NCBI RefSeq assembly: GCF_023276405.1
Contig: NZ_JALRMO010000001.1
Coordinates: 4,092,001-4,156,000 of the forward strand
Length of the DNA: 64,000 nucleotides
Direction of reading: 5' to 3'
Origin: Paenibacillus hamazuiensis
Lineage (GTDB): Bacteria > Bacillota > Bacilli > Paenibacillales > NBRC-103111
Part shown: positions 43,081-51,539 of the stretch, one piece after another
Position numbering within the stretch: the stretch's first letter is position 1
How the letters are laid out: each line of letters opens with the position of its first letter
The notes under the pieces: model-generated
Told to the model about the DNA's origin: nothing
Database searches by the model: none
Seen by the model: the letters and a program-made list of their open reading frames with translations, nothing else
Made by a program: the position numbers and the translations under genes

Positions 43081-44616
43081 ATGAAAAAACCTAACATTTT
43101 GCTAATCACAAGCGACCAGCAGCATTGGAATACGATCGGAGCGTTTAACAAGGAGGTACATACTCCGAATTTGGACCGGTTGGTGCGCGAGGGCACGACG
43201 TTCTCCCGGGCATATTGCCCCAATCCGACCTGTACGCCGAGCAGAGCCTCCATCATTACGGGCATGTATCCGAGCCAGCACGGCGCATGGACGCTGGGAA
43301 CAAAGCTGCTCGAAGACAGGCATACGGTAGGAGAAGATTTCCAGGCCGCCGGGTATCGTACCGCTCTCGTCGGCAAAGCGCATTTTCAACCTTTGAAGTC
43401 GACGGACGAATTTCCTTCCCTGGAAGCGTATCCGGTTCTTCAGGATTTGGAGTTTTGGAAAACGTTTAACGGACCGTTTTACGGCTTCGATCACGTGGAG
43501 CTGGCGCGTAACCATACCAACGAGGCTCATGTCGGCCAGCACTATGCTTTATGGATGGAGCAGAAAGGGTGCGCGAACTGGAGGGATTATTTCCTTCCTC
43601 CGACCGGCACGATGGATCCTTCCTTAACCTACAAGTGGCCGATTCCGGAGGAGTACCATTATAATACGTGGATCGCCGAACGCACGAACGCGCTGCTGGC
43701 CGGGTACAAGGAGTCGGAGGAGCCTTTTTTCATGTGGGCGAGCTTTTTCGACCCTCATCCCGAATATTTGGTGCCCGAGCCTTGGGACACGATGTACGAT
43801 CCGGACGCGCTGACGATTCCGCAGGCCGTGCCTGGCGAACATGACCAGAATCCGCCGCATTTCGCGAAAACGCAGGAGGAAAACCCGATCTTCAGCGACT
43901 TGATGGAGACGGGATTCGGCATACACGGTTACCGCTCCCATCTTTATTACGAGTACGGAACCAAGTTCAGGCTGACGGATTATGACAAAAAGAAGCTGGT
44001 GGCCGTTTATTACGGAATGATCAGCATGATGGACAAATATATCGGAAACATTCTCGACAAGCTGGACGAACTGGGACTTGCCGAAAACACCATCGTCGTG
44101 TTCACTACGGACCACGGACATTTTTACGGCCAGCACGGGCTTCAGGCGAAAGGCGGCTTTCATTACGAAGATTTGATCAGGCTTCCTTTCATCGTGAGAT
44201 ACCCCGGTCAAGTGCCGGCCGGACAAGTGTCGGGAGCGATCCAGTCGCTCGTCGATCTCGCGCCGACGTTTTTATCGTTCTGCGGCATCCCGATCCCTCC
44301 TGCGATGACCGGCGTCGATCAGCGGGATGTCTGGTTGGGCCGCAAAAGCCAGGCAAGAGACCATGCGATCTGCGAGTTTCGCCATGAACCTACGACGATC
44401 CACCAGAAAACGTATGTGGACGAAAGGTATAAGATCACCGTTTACTATAATCAGACTTACGGGGAAATTTTCGATCTTCAGGAGGATCCCGGCGAGCTGC
44501 GAAACTTATGGAACGATCCGGGTTATGCGGCGCTGAAATCCGAGCTGCTGCTCAAATACGTTTGGGCCGAGCTTGGGAAAGAACCGCTGCCGATGCCGCG
44601 TATACATCATGCGTAA
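43081..44616 (+). CDS. Type I (formylglycine) sulfatase
   Basis: A 511-residue sulfatase of the alkaline-phosphatase fold. The N-terminus NILLITSDQQ gives a metal-binding aspartate. The modification motif CTPSR begins at Cys51 and is followed by ASIITGMYPSQHG. A second metal site is TTDHGHFYGQHG (D344, H345). It has no signal peptide, so it acts in the cytoplasm. Activity requires conversion of Cys51 to formylglycine by an enzyme not encoded in the window. Substrate unknown: a sulfated sugar is plausible beside carbohydrate loci, but it could be a choline sulfatase- or phosphonate hydrolase-like enzyme. Confidence 0.9.
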   Translation: MKKPNILLITSDQQHWNTIGAFNKEVHTPNLDRLVREGTTFSRAYCPNPTCTPSRASIITGMYPSQHGAWTLGTKLLEDRHTVGEDFQAAGYRTALVGKAHFQPLKSTDEFPSLEAYPVLQDLEFWKTFNGPFYGFDHVELARNHTNEAHVGQHYALWMEQKGCANWRDYFLPPTGTMDPSLTYKWPIPEEYHYNTWIAERTNALLAGYKESEEPFFMWASFFDPHPEYLVPEPWDTMYDPDALTIPQAVPGEHDQNPPHFAKTQEENPIFSDLMETGFGIHGYRSHLYYEYGTKFRLTDYDKKKLVAVYYGMISMMDKYIGNILDKLDELGLAENTIVVFTTDHGHFYGQHGLQAKGGFHYEDLIRLPFIVRYPGQVPAGQVSGAIQSLVDLAPTFLSFCGIPIPPAMTGVDQRDVWLGRKSQARDHAICEFRHEPTTIHQKTYVDERYKITVYYNQTYGEIFDLQEDPGELRNLWNDPGYAALKSELLLKYVWAELGKEPLPMPRIHHA

Positions 44617-44658
44617 ATGGAGCCCCCCCAATGGGGGGGACCCCGTGCTTCCAAAGCC

Positions 44659-44677
44659 GGCTTTGCGGAGCAAAGCC
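44659..44677. terminator. Hairpin after the sulfatase gene
   Basis: GGCTTTGC-GGA-GCAAAGCC forms a perfect 8-bp stem. A second G/C stem (seven C, AAT, seven G) lies just before it at 44623-44639. No T-run follows, so its role as terminator is tentative. Confidence 0.4.
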
Positions 44678-44749
44678 CTCAAGGCGTCCCAAGCGCAATG
44701 TTGTCAGGTTAAGTCCAAACATCTAGCTGTTCTTCTGCCCCCCGGGTCA

Positions 44750-44858
44750 TAAAGGAACTACAGTGCGCTATCATGGCCATTTCGACTGATTCGCCAAGAA
44801 TAAAGGAACTCAGATGCGCTTATTTCCCGAAAATAACGAATGTGAGTTCCTCTATGTT
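44750..44858. repeat. Intergenic repeat units with inverted end
   Basis: TAAAGGAACT occurs at 44750 and 44801, 51 bp apart, each followed by a similar C-A-G-[AT]-GCGCT segment. An inverted version, GAGTTCCTCTATG, follows at about 44845-44857. I recall similar 'GGAACT...GCGCTAT' units between genes of other Paenibacillus genomes, but cannot verify this here. Confidence 0.5.
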
Positions 44859-44867
44859 TGAGCACCT

Positions 44868-45758
44868 TTATGAGCGGCATAACAGTCCCCTATTAGTTCG
44901 GTCTGTTTGATGGTTCCCCGCAACTTGTTCAAGGAATTTCTCCATCCGCTTATCGGTTCCTGTACCTTCGACCGGAGTATACACGGTCATCATTAAGTCA
45001 CCGTTTTCGGAAATCGTGAAGGTCGTGTAGACAAATTCCAACGGCCCCACCTCGGGATGAAGAATCTCCTTTTTTCCTACTGTACTTGTAGAAACATCGT
45101 GCCGCCCCCATAACTCCCGAAATTCAGCACTGACGTCACTTAATTGACTAACGATGTTCTGATACCATGGATCATTCATGTACAGGGCGTATTGACTTCT
45201 AAACTGCGCCACCATCATTGTGGCGAATTTTTTCCAATCAACAATATGTTTTTTGTTTTCTTCCATCGTAAAAACACGCCAAAGGATGTTCCTTTCGATT
45301 TCCTCAAGTTGATCGAAATTTCCAATTAGAGCACGGGCAGCATCGTTCCATGCAATCACGTTCCAACGTTTATTGAATATATAGGCGGGGTAGGTGCCAA
45401 GTCTGTCGAGAATCTGTTGAAGGGCTGGCGGGATGGGTTCATCCGCTGCCACCAATGCGTGTGCAGTTGAAGACGGATTCGCCAGAATAAAAAAGTGACT
45501 CCGCTCATCCTCGTTGAGCTGAAGAGTTCTTGCCAAGCTAAGCAGTATTTGCTCGGAAACTCGGATATCTCTTCCTTGTTCCAGCGCGGTGTACCAGGGG
45601 AGGGAAATGCCGGATAAACTCGCAACCTCTTCCCGCCTTAACCCGGGCGTCCGGCGACGAGATGTATCAATCTTTAAACCAACGTCCGTCGGTCTCAGAC
45701 GCAGTCTGCGCGTACGCAAAAAATCTGCAAGTTCTTTTCTTCTTGTTTCATTATCCAC
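44868..45758 (-). CDS. XRE-family regulator with MmyB-like ligand-binding domain
   Basis: 296 residues from GTG 45758 with GAGGTGG 5 nt upstream; the frame's first GTG at 45767 overlaps that site. N-terminal HTH: RTPGLRREEVASLSGISLPW, then YTALEQGRDIRVSEQIL. The MmyB-like domain includes YPAYIFNKRWNVIAWNDAAR and ends VYTTFTISENGDLMMTVYTP. Such regulators commonly repress an adjacent oxidoreductase; here a divergent atypical SDR gene starts 341 bp away. A palindrome TAGTAT-N5-ATACTA overlaps its own promoter, suggesting autorepression. Confidence 0.9.
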   Translation of the reverse strand: MDNETRRKELADFLRTRRLRLRPTDVGLKIDTSRRRTPGLRREEVASLSGISLPWYTALEQGRDIRVSEQILLSLARTLQLNEDERSHFFILANPSSTAHALVAADEPIPPALQQILDRLGTYPAYIFNKRWNVIAWNDAARALIGNFDQLEEIERNILWRVFTMEENKKHIVDWKKFATMMVAQFRSQYALYMNDPWYQNIVSQLSDVSAEFRELWGRHDVSTSTVGKKEILHPEVGPLEFVYTTFTISENGDLMMTVYTPVEGTGTDKRMEKFLEQVAGNHQTDRTNRGLLCRS

Positions 45759-46099
45759 GAAAACCACCTCGGTATCATTATAGCAATTGTACTAGTATCC
45801 TCAATACTAACATGCCCCACAGTGTTATAAACACGGTCCTGTTTGTCATGAGAGCGAAGCATTATTATAAAACTGCGGCGTACAACATAAGCCCGCACGA
45901 AAAGGGGTGATAAAGACGGGTGCCTTCGATCATTGCAGAAACTTTCGAAGATGAGCACGATATCAAGTGCGAATTAATGCAAAAGAGTTCAGCGATCATT
46001 TGCTTTTGACCATAAAGCTTGATCCTTATGAAGTTGGGGATGTCCGGGATGGATCGTCTCCATTTGGTCAGTAACACTGTATATAACGGAGGTTGAAAT
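45759..46099. other. Divergent region between the MmyB-like regulator and the SDR gene
   Basis: This 341-bp stretch holds the regulator's promoter and palindrome (45777-45809). A 29-codon plus-strand frame near 45918, behind a GGGGTGAT ribosome-like site, may be chance or a gene remnant. No other gene seen. Confidence 0.4.
45777..45809 (-). promoter_or_regulatory. Promoter and palindromic operator of the MmyB-like regulator
   Basis: Minus-strand TATAAT (45777-45782) lies 16 bp after TTGAGG (45799-45804). The 17-bp palindrome TAGTATCCTCAATACTA (45793-45809) covers the -35 box. Confidence 0.5.
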
Positions 46100-47011
46100 A
46101 TGAGAGTCTTTTTGACTGGAGCGACGGGATTTGTGGGATCAGCGATAGCCCAAGAGCTCATCCATAGCGGTCATAAGGTTTTGGGACTTGCCCGCTCCGA
46201 CAAGTCGGCGGCAAAACTTGAAAGCGATGGAATCGACGTATTGCGCGGCGATCTCGAGGATCTGGCGAGCTTACGCAAAGGTGCCGGCGAATGCGATGCG
46301 GTTATTCACGCAGGGTTTAATACCGCGTTTAGCGAAAATGACGAAGCCGCTAAGCATCGGCAAAACTGTGAAAACGATCTTCAAGCAATCGAAACAATGG
46401 GAAAGGTGCTCGAAGGATCTCAACGCCCGTTTATTGTTACCTCAGGAACGGCGTTGGTTATGCCGGGTAAGCTGGCACGCGAAACCGACCGCTCGATCTT
46501 TACCCCTCAACAATTTCCGCGTGTTTTATCTGAGCAAGCCGCAGACGCAGTCGCAGCGCGTGGAGTGTGTATCAGCGTTGTTCGCCTTTCTCCTACTGTC
46601 CATGGAGAAGGTGATCACGGTTTTATCCCTTTGTTGATTAACATTGCTCGTGAGAAAGGTGTCTCAGCTTACATCGGTGAAGGGAATAATCGTTGGAGTG
46701 CCGTTCACCGCTTGGATTCGGCTCGCCTTTACCGGCTCGCTCTCACTAATAAAATACCGGGCGCGCGTTTTCACGCCGTCGCCGAGCCAGGCATCCCCTT
46801 CCGCGAAATTGCCGTTGCGATCGGACACGGACTGGGAATTCCCGTTGTTTCGATCTCCGCTGATGAAGCATCCGCGCACTTCGGTTGGTTCAGGCACTTC
46901 GCTGAGCTTGATGCTCCGGTCTCGGCAGAAATAACGCGAGAGCAACTCGGCTGGAATCCATCGCGGCCGACACTCATCGATGATATTCGCAAAGCAGGTT
47001 ACTTTCGGTGA
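46100..47011 (+). CDS. Atypical NAD(P)-dependent SDR/epimerase-family protein
   Basis: 303 residues with the extended-SDR nucleotide motif TGATGFVGSAIAQEL at the N-terminus and acidic binding block DVLRGDLEDL. It then has VIHAGF and the late GARFHAVAEPGIPFREIAVA. The catalytic Tyr-x3-Lys is not visible where expected (after TSGTALV the text reads ...SEQAADAVAARG). It therefore belongs to the atypical SDRs and may bind NAD(P) without classic dehydrogenase chemistry. GGAGG precedes the ATG. It is paired divergently with the MmyB-like regulator, a common arrangement. Confidence 0.85.
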   Translation: MRVFLTGATGFVGSAIAQELIHSGHKVLGLARSDKSAAKLESDGIDVLRGDLEDLASLRKGAGECDAVIHAGFNTAFSENDEAAKHRQNCENDLQAIETMGKVLEGSQRPFIVTSGTALVMPGKLARETDRSIFTPQQFPRVLSEQAADAVAARGVCISVVRLSPTVHGEGDHGFIPLLINIAREKGVSAYIGEGNNRWSAVHRLDSARLYRLALTNKIPGARFHAVAEPGIPFREIAVAIGHGLGIPVVSISADEASAHFGWFRHFAELDAPVSAEITREQLGWNPSRPTLIDDIRKAGYFR

Positions 47012-47135
47012 CCAATCATCTCTTAACAACGAGCATCCGCATGGGTCAGTATTCATCGAGCATCGGACAACATTTGCCGGGAACAGAGCCGCCGGATATG
47101 GACACAAACGAGTTACGCATAATTTCCTGGAAAAT

Positions 47136-47185
47136 AAAAAAACGCCTTCCTCCGCGCCTACTTGGCTGCGGAGGAAGGCGTTTTT
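47136..47185. terminator. Bidirectional intrinsic terminator
   Basis: A 17-bp or longer stem, AACGCCTTCCTCCGC against GCGGAGGAAGGCGTT, is flanked by A5 on the left and T5 on the right. It serves both the SDR gene and the convergent GH2 gene. Very strong. Confidence 0.93.
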
Positions 47186-47204
47186 CGCCGTTAAATGGCT
47201 ATTT

Positions 47205-48968
47205 TCAGGAAAGATTGATCTCCCGGATCTTCTCGATCGGCACTTTCGGTTTGCGATCCTCGGTCAGCAGACCGTTTATCTCCTGCTGAACGTCGGTAAT
47301 TTGCGTGTAGCAGTACCCGACGATGTAATCCGTCATCTTGATCGCTTCGTGAATGCCGCGGAATCGTTCGAGGAACGCCTCTTCGGAAGCGACCTGGTTG
47401 CCGTAGCCCCAGCCCTTGTCGGACTGGAAGGCGATGCCGCCGAATTCGCTTATGATAATCGGCTGCCCTTTATAGCCGTAGCCGTCAGCAAAAGCGTATT
47501 TCCATTGGTTACACGTCTTCTCGTTGTTCACGATTTCATCCTTGCCTGCGTAACGCTTAAGGAACTGCTCCTTCTTTTCCACGTAATCGTGCAGCGTCAA
47601 AATATCCGACACCGTATGCTCCCAGCCGTCGTTTGTAATGACAGGGCGGTTCGGATCGAACGCCTTGGTCAAATGATAGATCGCCTCGGTGAACTTTTGC
47701 TGCCGGCGGTCCTTGTATATGTTCATGATCCCCCATGATTCGTTGAACGGAACCCAGGTGATAATCGAAGGGTGGTTGTACTGCTGGCGGACAATTTCCA
47801 TCCACTCCTCCGTAAAATGCTGCACCGCATTGTCGTTAAACTCGAAGGTCGCCGCCATCTCGGACCAGACGAGCACGCCTTTGACGTCGCACCAATACAG
47901 GAACCTTGCATCTTCCACCTTCATGTGCTTGCGGACGCCGTTATACCCCATCCGCAGCAGCAGATCGATATCCTCGATCAGCGCCTCCTCGGAAGGAGGA
48001 GTCAAATGGCTGTCCGGCCAGTAGCCTTGGTCGAGCAGCAGCCGCTGGTAAACCGGCACATTGTTGAGCAGCACTTGGCCCTTCTCGATGGATATTTTGC
48101 GCATGCCGAAATAGGAATAAACATGGTCGATCACGACATCGCCGCGGTACAAAATAAACTCCACATCGTACAGGTTCGGACGTTCCGGCGCCCAGTAGCA
48201 GCGCTTCCACGGCCCGTTCATCTCGTGTACGAGATCGACCTCCAGCGCAAGCCATGGACGGTCGATCGTCAGGCTCGCCCGCTTGACCTGACGATCCTTC
48301 ATCGTGATGACCGTTTCCAGCCGCAGCGGGCTGCCGGGGTGTACGTCGCCTTTGACTTGATACTCGAAAAGCACGCTGGAAGCATCCAAATCCGGCGTGA
48401 TTTTCACCGAATCGATGTATTCCCGCTCTACGTATTCGAGCCAAACGGACTGCCAAATGCCCGTCGTCTGCACGTAAAAGCATTCGAAGTTGTCGTCCAC
48501 CCAGCGCTGCTTGCCGCGCGGTTGGGTGGCGTCCTTGCTGTCCTCCGCCTTGACCGTCAGCTCATTCACGGCCCCGTACTTCACATAGGGAGCAATGTCG
48601 AACGAAAACGCCGTATAACCGCCACGATGTCTGCCGACGTATTCGCCGTTTACCCATATTTTCGCGATATAATCGACCGCTTGAAAATGCAGCAGAATCC
48701 GCTTGCCGGCGGCTTCGGCTGGAATGTCCAGCTGCCTGTTGTACCAGACGAAAGGATGGTGAGCCTCTTCTCCGATACCGCTTGCCTTCGTCTCGTAAGT
48801 GAACGGGACGGTGATGGTGCGGTCTCCGCCGAAGTTCCGCGGCCATCCTGCGGCTTCGCCAGCGTCCGCATCGTCGAAGCCGAACCGCCACTCGCCGTTC
48901 AGATCGACCCAGTTGTCCCTTACGAAATGGGGTCTGGGGTAATTTTTTATATATTTCTTGGTTGTCAT
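47205..48968 (-). CDS. Glycoside hydrolase family 2 (beta-glucuronidase/beta-galactosidase-like)
   Basis: 587 residues, no signal peptide. Jelly-roll domain at the start (WVDLNGEWRFGFDDAD, IWVNGEYVGRHRGGYTAFSF), Ig-like domain, then TIM barrel with the acid/base glutamate in PFNESWGI (near 409) and nucleophile in IISEFGG (near 509). Short GH2 proteins of this size include glucuronidase- and galactosidase-like enzymes acting on oligosaccharides; specificity cannot be read off. Placed after GH43 and GH51 genes on the same strand, it probably removes another side group of the same hemicellulose. A long palindrome separates it from the GH43 gene. Confidence 0.9.
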   Translation of the reverse strand: MTTKKYIKNYPRPHFVRDNWVDLNGEWRFGFDDADAGEAAGWPRNFGGDRTITVPFTYETKASGIGEEAHHPFVWYNRQLDIPAEAAGKRILLHFQAVDYIAKIWVNGEYVGRHRGGYTAFSFDIAPYVKYGAVNELTVKAEDSKDATQPRGKQRWVDDNFECFYVQTTGIWQSVWLEYVEREYIDSVKITPDLDASSVLFEYQVKGDVHPGSPLRLETVITMKDRQVKRASLTIDRPWLALEVDLVHEMNGPWKRCYWAPERPNLYDVEFILYRGDVVIDHVYSYFGMRKISIEKGQVLLNNVPVYQRLLLDQGYWPDSHLTPPSEEALIEDIDLLLRMGYNGVRKHMKVEDARFLYWCDVKGVLVWSEMAATFEFNDNAVQHFTEEWMEIVRQQYNHPSIITWVPFNESWGIMNIYKDRRQQKFTEAIYHLTKAFDPNRPVITNDGWEHTVSDILTLHDYVEKKEQFLKRYAGKDEIVNNEKTCNQWKYAFADGYGYKGQPIIISEFGGIAFQSDKGWGYGNQVASEEAFLERFRGIHEAIKMTDYIVGYCYTQITDVQQEINGLLTEDRKPKVPIEKIREINLS

Positions 48969-48990
48969 CCCGTTCCTCCTGCCTCTCTGT

Positions 48991-49158
48991 TAGAAGAGTG
49001 GTGAACTATCCGCTGCGTTTCCGGATCGTACTTCCGATCGCACTTGCCCTCGGATTTCTTATTAAACGCCATTTGGCAGTCGAAATCCGAGGGCAAAGGC
49101 GAACGCTTGCGCTTCTCCAGCACGATTCCGTCCACTTCGCTATTTCACCACTCTTCTA
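48991..49158. repeat. Long imperfect palindrome (168 bp) with a dispersed-repeat half
   Basis: Outer arms TAGAAGAGTGGTGAA (48991-49005) and its complement (49144-49158) are perfect over 15 bp. Inner arms TTGCCCTCGGATTTC (49044-49058) and complement (49082-49096) are also perfect over 15 bp, around a 23-nt loop. Between them the arms pair partly. The segment 49098-49140 is the second copy of the repeat at 2715-2759. It could be a mobile palindromic repeat, an mRNA-stabilising structure between GH43 and GH2, or both. Confidence 0.7.
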
Positions 49159-49168
49159 TTATTATTAT

Positions 49169-51505
49169 TTATTTACTTACCGTCAGCGGCGATATTGTCC
49201 AAGCGGTCGATACGCCCCGCAGGCCGACGCGGCCGAGAAGAAATGCGTTCGGGTCGGTCCACTGCAAAATCGGCTCGCTGCCGTCGCCGGTGAAAACCGC
49301 GACCGACGCCCCCTTCAGCTTCACCGTCATCCGGCGGGTTTGACCGGGCGTAAAGGTCAGCGGGGCGGATGTTTTTTCCGCCGCATTTTCGTAGCTCACG
49401 CGCGACAAGACGACCTTGCCGCTACGGAACGCAAGCGCGTAGCCCATGAAAGCATCCTTGACCTGGTCGCGGAATTCGGACTCGTTCGACGTGCGCAGCA
49501 GCACTCCGATCTCCTCCGTTGCCGCTTCCTTCAAAGTTACATCGAAGCTCACGGTATAGTCCGTCCAGCCGGGATCGCCGCCGAACCGATTGAAAATGCC
49601 GACGCTCGCCGGCTTAACGGCCGATTGCTCCGGCACGGGTGACGTCACGTTCGCTTCGATATACCGAAGCGCGATCTCGCCTTTCTCCCGGCGCAGCGTC
49701 AGCCACTGCGGCCCTTGCTTCAGCGCGAATATGCCAAGCGGCACTTTCGTCCAATCGGCATCGCCGGCAAACAGGGAAGCGTCCAGCCTGATTTTCTTTT
49801 CCGCTCCGCCTATTTCCACCGCCAGCGTCGAACCCGCCGACGCTTTCGACACGTTCACCGATAGCAGATAATCTCCGTCCTGGCGGACGTTCACCGGGAA
49901 GGAGAGGCCGTCTCCCTTCTTGGACAGAACCACGGCATCGCTGCCGTCGGGCGTCATGCCCGAGCGGACGGCCGGATTGCCGTCGTGAGAACCGTGAACG
50001 GCCTCCACTGCGCCGGGCAGCGGTTTGATCGCCTTCCGGTCGCTGCTGCCCCCTGCTTCATTGGAAAAGGCGGTGTACCGCAGCTCCGGCTTCGCCCCTT
50101 GCGGCCACGCATAGCCGATGCGGCCCGGTTTTGCGGCCACCCCGTCCTGCTCGATCCGAAGCAGCCCGTCCCAGAAAAGCTTCGTACCGGCTGCGTCCGA
50201 CTCGATGCGGATCGTGTGCAGCTTCGTCAGATCGGTGCCCTCCGGGAGCGGCCTTGCGGCGGCGACCGTCTCGCTGCCGTTCGCGCTTTCGATCAGCTCC
50301 AGTTCCATTGCAGCCCCGTTCACGCGGGCGGCGCGGTAATTGGCCGAGTCCCCATAGGCGAACAAGGCGTCGAGCGAGGAGGCCGAACCGCCGAGCCGGA
50401 AATTATATTCGGCGGTGTACCGGCCCTCCGTGCCCGTCCGGGCCAGCAAAACGTCGCCGCCCCCGTTCCGGCCGGCGCGCTCCCAGCGGTCCGCAGACGG
50501 AGCGGCACCCGGCGAGTCGCGGAAAACCGGCAGCTCCGGCACCTCCTGCGGCGTCCCGTGCGTCGGCCCGAGAACGGACATTTTGTCGCCGTTAAACACG
50601 AGTCTGTCCAGGTTCAGCCGGCGCACGGGAGGGCCTTCCGCGGAGCGGCCGACCAGGCTGTGGTACACGATATAATAGGAATCCATATCCGGTCCCATCA
50701 CCGTCGCGCTGTGGCCTAGACCGTTAAAATCGTTCGCGGTGGAAATAAGAATCGGGTTGTTTTCGGGAATCGCATACGTGCCGATCGGAGATTCGCGGTT
50801 TACCCCGTAATTGACGCGGTATCCTTTGCTGAACACATGATTGCCCGTATACGTGATGAAATATCGTCCGTTTCGCTTGATGATCATCGAACCTTCCGTC
50901 CAATGCCCGAGCGAGGCGTTTAACTGCTTGCCCGGCTCGATCGTATAAGGGCTGCTCATCGGGCTCGCCATGATGCCGCCGAATTTGGCGTGCGTAAAGT
51001 ACCATTTCCCATCGTCATCGATAAAAACGGAGCCGTCGATCGTCAGGCCCAGATTGTCCGTCTTCTTCACGAACGGTCCGGTCGGCTTGTCGCTTTGCAG
51101 GACGTAATGCCCTTTCCCCGCAGGGGACGTGTACATGTAAAACGATCCGTTCCAATAAACGACCTCCGGCGCATAAGCGCCTTCGCTGACGGGTTCCTCC
51201 GTCACCAAGCCTTCGTAGCGCCAGTTGACGAGATCGTCGGAGCTCCATGCCTTAACCCCGACCCTCCGGTCCTTCGTGCTGCAATATAGATAATATTTGC
51301 CGTCATAACGGAGAACGTAAGGATCTCCGATGCCGTAATCCTCCCATTCCCGATCCAATACGAACGGATTCTCGTACGTTTGGCGCAGCGTGACCGCCAT
51401 CCGGTCCTCCCCTTTCTTTTCCGAAGGCTGGAGAGAGACAAATGCAATCGCTGCGACGAGAAGGCCTGCGGCACAAAACAACGTCCACGTTTTCCCGGTC
51501 GGCAT
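49169..51505 (-). CDS. Glycoside hydrolase family 43 with C-terminal beta-sandwich domains
   Basis: 778 residues from ATG 51505 (GGAGG 7 nt upstream; the longer frame to 51562 overlaps the GH51 gene). A signal-anchor segment is near the start (WTLFCAAGLLVAAIAFVSL), so the enzyme is membrane-tethered or secreted. The five-bladed propeller has the base Asp in GIGDPYVL (near 61), Asp in TIDGSVFIDDDG and acid Glu in HWTEGSM (near 204). Two beta-sandwich modules follow after about residue 345. The family contains arabinofuranosidases, xylosidases and arabinanases. Upstream GH51 arabinofuranosidase supports arabinose-containing hemicellulose. Confidence 0.9.
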   Translation of the reverse strand: MPTGKTWTLFCAAGLLVAAIAFVSLQPSEKKGEDRMAVTLRQTYENPFVLDREWEDYGIGDPYVLRYDGKYYLYCSTKDRRVGVKAWSSDDLVNWRYEGLVTEEPVSEGAYAPEVVYWNGSFYMYTSPAGKGHYVLQSDKPTGPFVKKTDNLGLTIDGSVFIDDDGKWYFTHAKFGGIMASPMSSPYTIEPGKQLNASLGHWTEGSMIIKRNGRYFITYTGNHVFSKGYRVNYGVNRESPIGTYAIPENNPILISTANDFNGLGHSATVMGPDMDSYYIVYHSLVGRSAEGPPVRRLNLDRLVFNGDKMSVLGPTHGTPQEVPELPVFRDSPGAAPSADRWERAGRNGGGDVLLARTGTEGRYTAEYNFRLGGSASSLDALFAYGDSANYRAARVNGAAMELELIESANGSETVAAARPLPEGTDLTKLHTIRIESDAAGTKLFWDGLLRIEQDGVAAKPGRIGYAWPQGAKPELRYTAFSNEAGGSSDRKAIKPLPGAVEAVHGSHDGNPAVRSGMTPDGSDAVVLSKKGDGLSFPVNVRQDGDYLLSVNVSKASAGSTLAVEIGGAEKKIRLDASLFAGDADWTKVPLGIFALKQGPQWLTLRREKGEIALRYIEANVTSPVPEQSAVKPASVGIFNRFGGDPGWTDYTVSFDVTLKEAATEEIGVLLRTSNESEFRDQVKDAFMGYALAFRSGKVVLSRVSYENAAEKTSAPLTFTPGQTRRMTVKLKGASVAVFTGDGSEPILQWTDPNAFLLGRVGLRGVSTAWTISPLTVSK

Positions 51506-51539
51506 CGTCCGTCCTCCTTCCTGGGCAGGCGCGAAACCG

